From the NCBI RefSeq assembly GCF_014873945.1, contig NZ_JADBEC010000001.1, positions 3,241,001 to 3,305,000 of the forward strand: 64,000 nucleotides of DNA, read 5' to 3'. The notes below the pieces were generated by a model. That model had not been told where the DNA came from, made no database searches, and saw nothing but the letters and a program-made list of their open reading frames with translations. Below are positions 63,692-64,000 of this stretch, one piece after another. Every line of letters begins with the position of its first letter. Within the stretch, counting starts at the first letter, position 1. Origin of the DNA: Rhizobium viscosum (GTDB lineage: Bacteria; Pseudomonadota; Alphaproteobacteria; Rhizobiales; Rhizobiaceae). Made by a program: the position numbers and the translations under genes.

Positions 63692-63797
63692 CCCTTATCT
63701 CCTTGCCGCATCGGCCGCGGGCGTTAATTGAGGCGGCAATGTCGGATGTGGCCGGCGTCGAACGTCCTTTGGACGTTAACACGAGAGGAGAAATGCA

Positions 63798-64000
63798 ATG
63801 TCCTATGTTGATGGCTTCATCGTCGCCGTTCCCCGCGAGAATGTCGATGCCTACAAGGAATTCTCCGCCTATGCCGGTTCGATCTGGAAGGAATATGGTG
63901 CGCTCGAATATGTCGAATGCCTCGGCAACGACGTGCCTTATGGCGAACTGACCTCGTTTCCACGCGCCGTGATGGCCAAGGATGACGAGGTCGTGGTGTT
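63798..64000 (+). CDS. DUF1428 family protein, N-terminal part only
   Basis: ATG 63798 follows GAGAGGAG and the frame runs off the right edge after 67 codons. SYVDGFIVAVPRENVDAYKE, then IWKEYGALEYVECLGNDVPY and a VMAKDDEVVV segment match DUF1428 (YbaA-like), a small ferredoxin-fold family related to ABM proteins, of unknown function. Confidence 0.82.
   Translation, partial: MSYVDGFIVAVPRENVDAYKEFSAYAGSIWKEYGALEYVECLGNDVPYGELTSFPRAVMAKDDEVVV

Noticed and set aside
62779..63951. Overlapping plus frame of 390 codons within the EntS-like gene
   Set aside because: Arg/Cys/Ser-rich out-of-frame translation; the MFS frame has proper helices.

Overview
The window reads as a chromosomal segment of an alphaproteobacterium of the Rhizobium/Agrobacterium group (Rhizobiaceae). 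It is GC-rich. It carries rhizobial core blocks in recognisable order: trxB-lsrB with lrp, the LPS-core glycosyltransferase lpsB/lpcC beside greA, carB and carA, yqeY near dnaG, and a 684-residue RpoD. It also has BA14K, DUF1236 and DUF930 proteins that are typical of Rhizobiales. No tRNA, rRNA, CRISPR array, transposase or prophage was seen. Statements on synteny rest on memory of related genomes, not on a search.

Layout: 0-4 kb holds the end of a DUF1236 protein, a small glycine-rich membrane protein, a decayed branched-chain aminotransferase (ilvE-like) on the minus strand, and a petP-petR-histidine kinase operon with a palindrome at its 5' end. 4-10.6 kb holds an HxlR regulator divergent from a short-chain dehydrogenase, BA14K, a cold-shock protein, a DMT exporter, DUF1176 and DUF3052 proteins, a PQQ-type sugar dehydrogenase and two small membrane proteins. 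11-19.5 kb holds aspartate aminotransferase, a Ca2+/H+ antiporter, a LysR/epimerase pair, a streptomycin-kinase-like protein and an arsR-MFS-ene reductase operon. 19.5-25 kb holds two tandem AbcR-type (alpha-r15) small RNAs downstream of lsrB, then trxB, lrp, two LPS glycosyltransferase genes and greA. 25-41.2 kb holds a DUF2235 hydrolase, carB, a run of accessory enzymes, regulators and exporters (zinc alcohol dehydrogenase, LytTR/DUF2306, YpfJ, aldo/keto reductase with LysR, a Tet-like MFS protein and a MATE pump), then carA. 41.4-53.6 kb is the macromolecular-synthesis block: yqeY, an unknown winged-helix-like protein, a structured non-coding segment, dnaG, recQ, the threonine catabolic pair kbl-tdh, an L,D-transpeptidase and rpoD. 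53.7-64 kb holds a GYD protein, two adjacent DUF930 proteins, an aminoglycoside-kinase homologue, AraC regulators beside a DMT exporter and a phytanoyl-CoA dioxygenase, DUF427, a stretch with conflicting coding signals, an EntS-like MFS exporter and the start of a DUF1428 protein.

How the genes work together: carA and carB encode the two subunits of one enzyme although about 10 kb separates them. kbl and tdh turn threonine into glycine and acetyl-CoA. trxB and lsrB form a redox/regulator pair, and LsrB probably activates the neighbouring AbcR genes, because both sRNA promoters carry the same upstream box at the same spacing. Several regulator/target pairs are divergent and share short intergenic regions with palindromes or repeats (HxlR/SDR, LysR/epimerase, LysR/aldo-keto reductase, LytTR/DUF2306, AraC/PhyH). 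Most of the window is ordinary core genome. The parts most worth a second look are the AbcR tandem with its shared promoter box, the ilvE remnant, the structured element before dnaG, and the contested coding at 61.6-62.3 kb.
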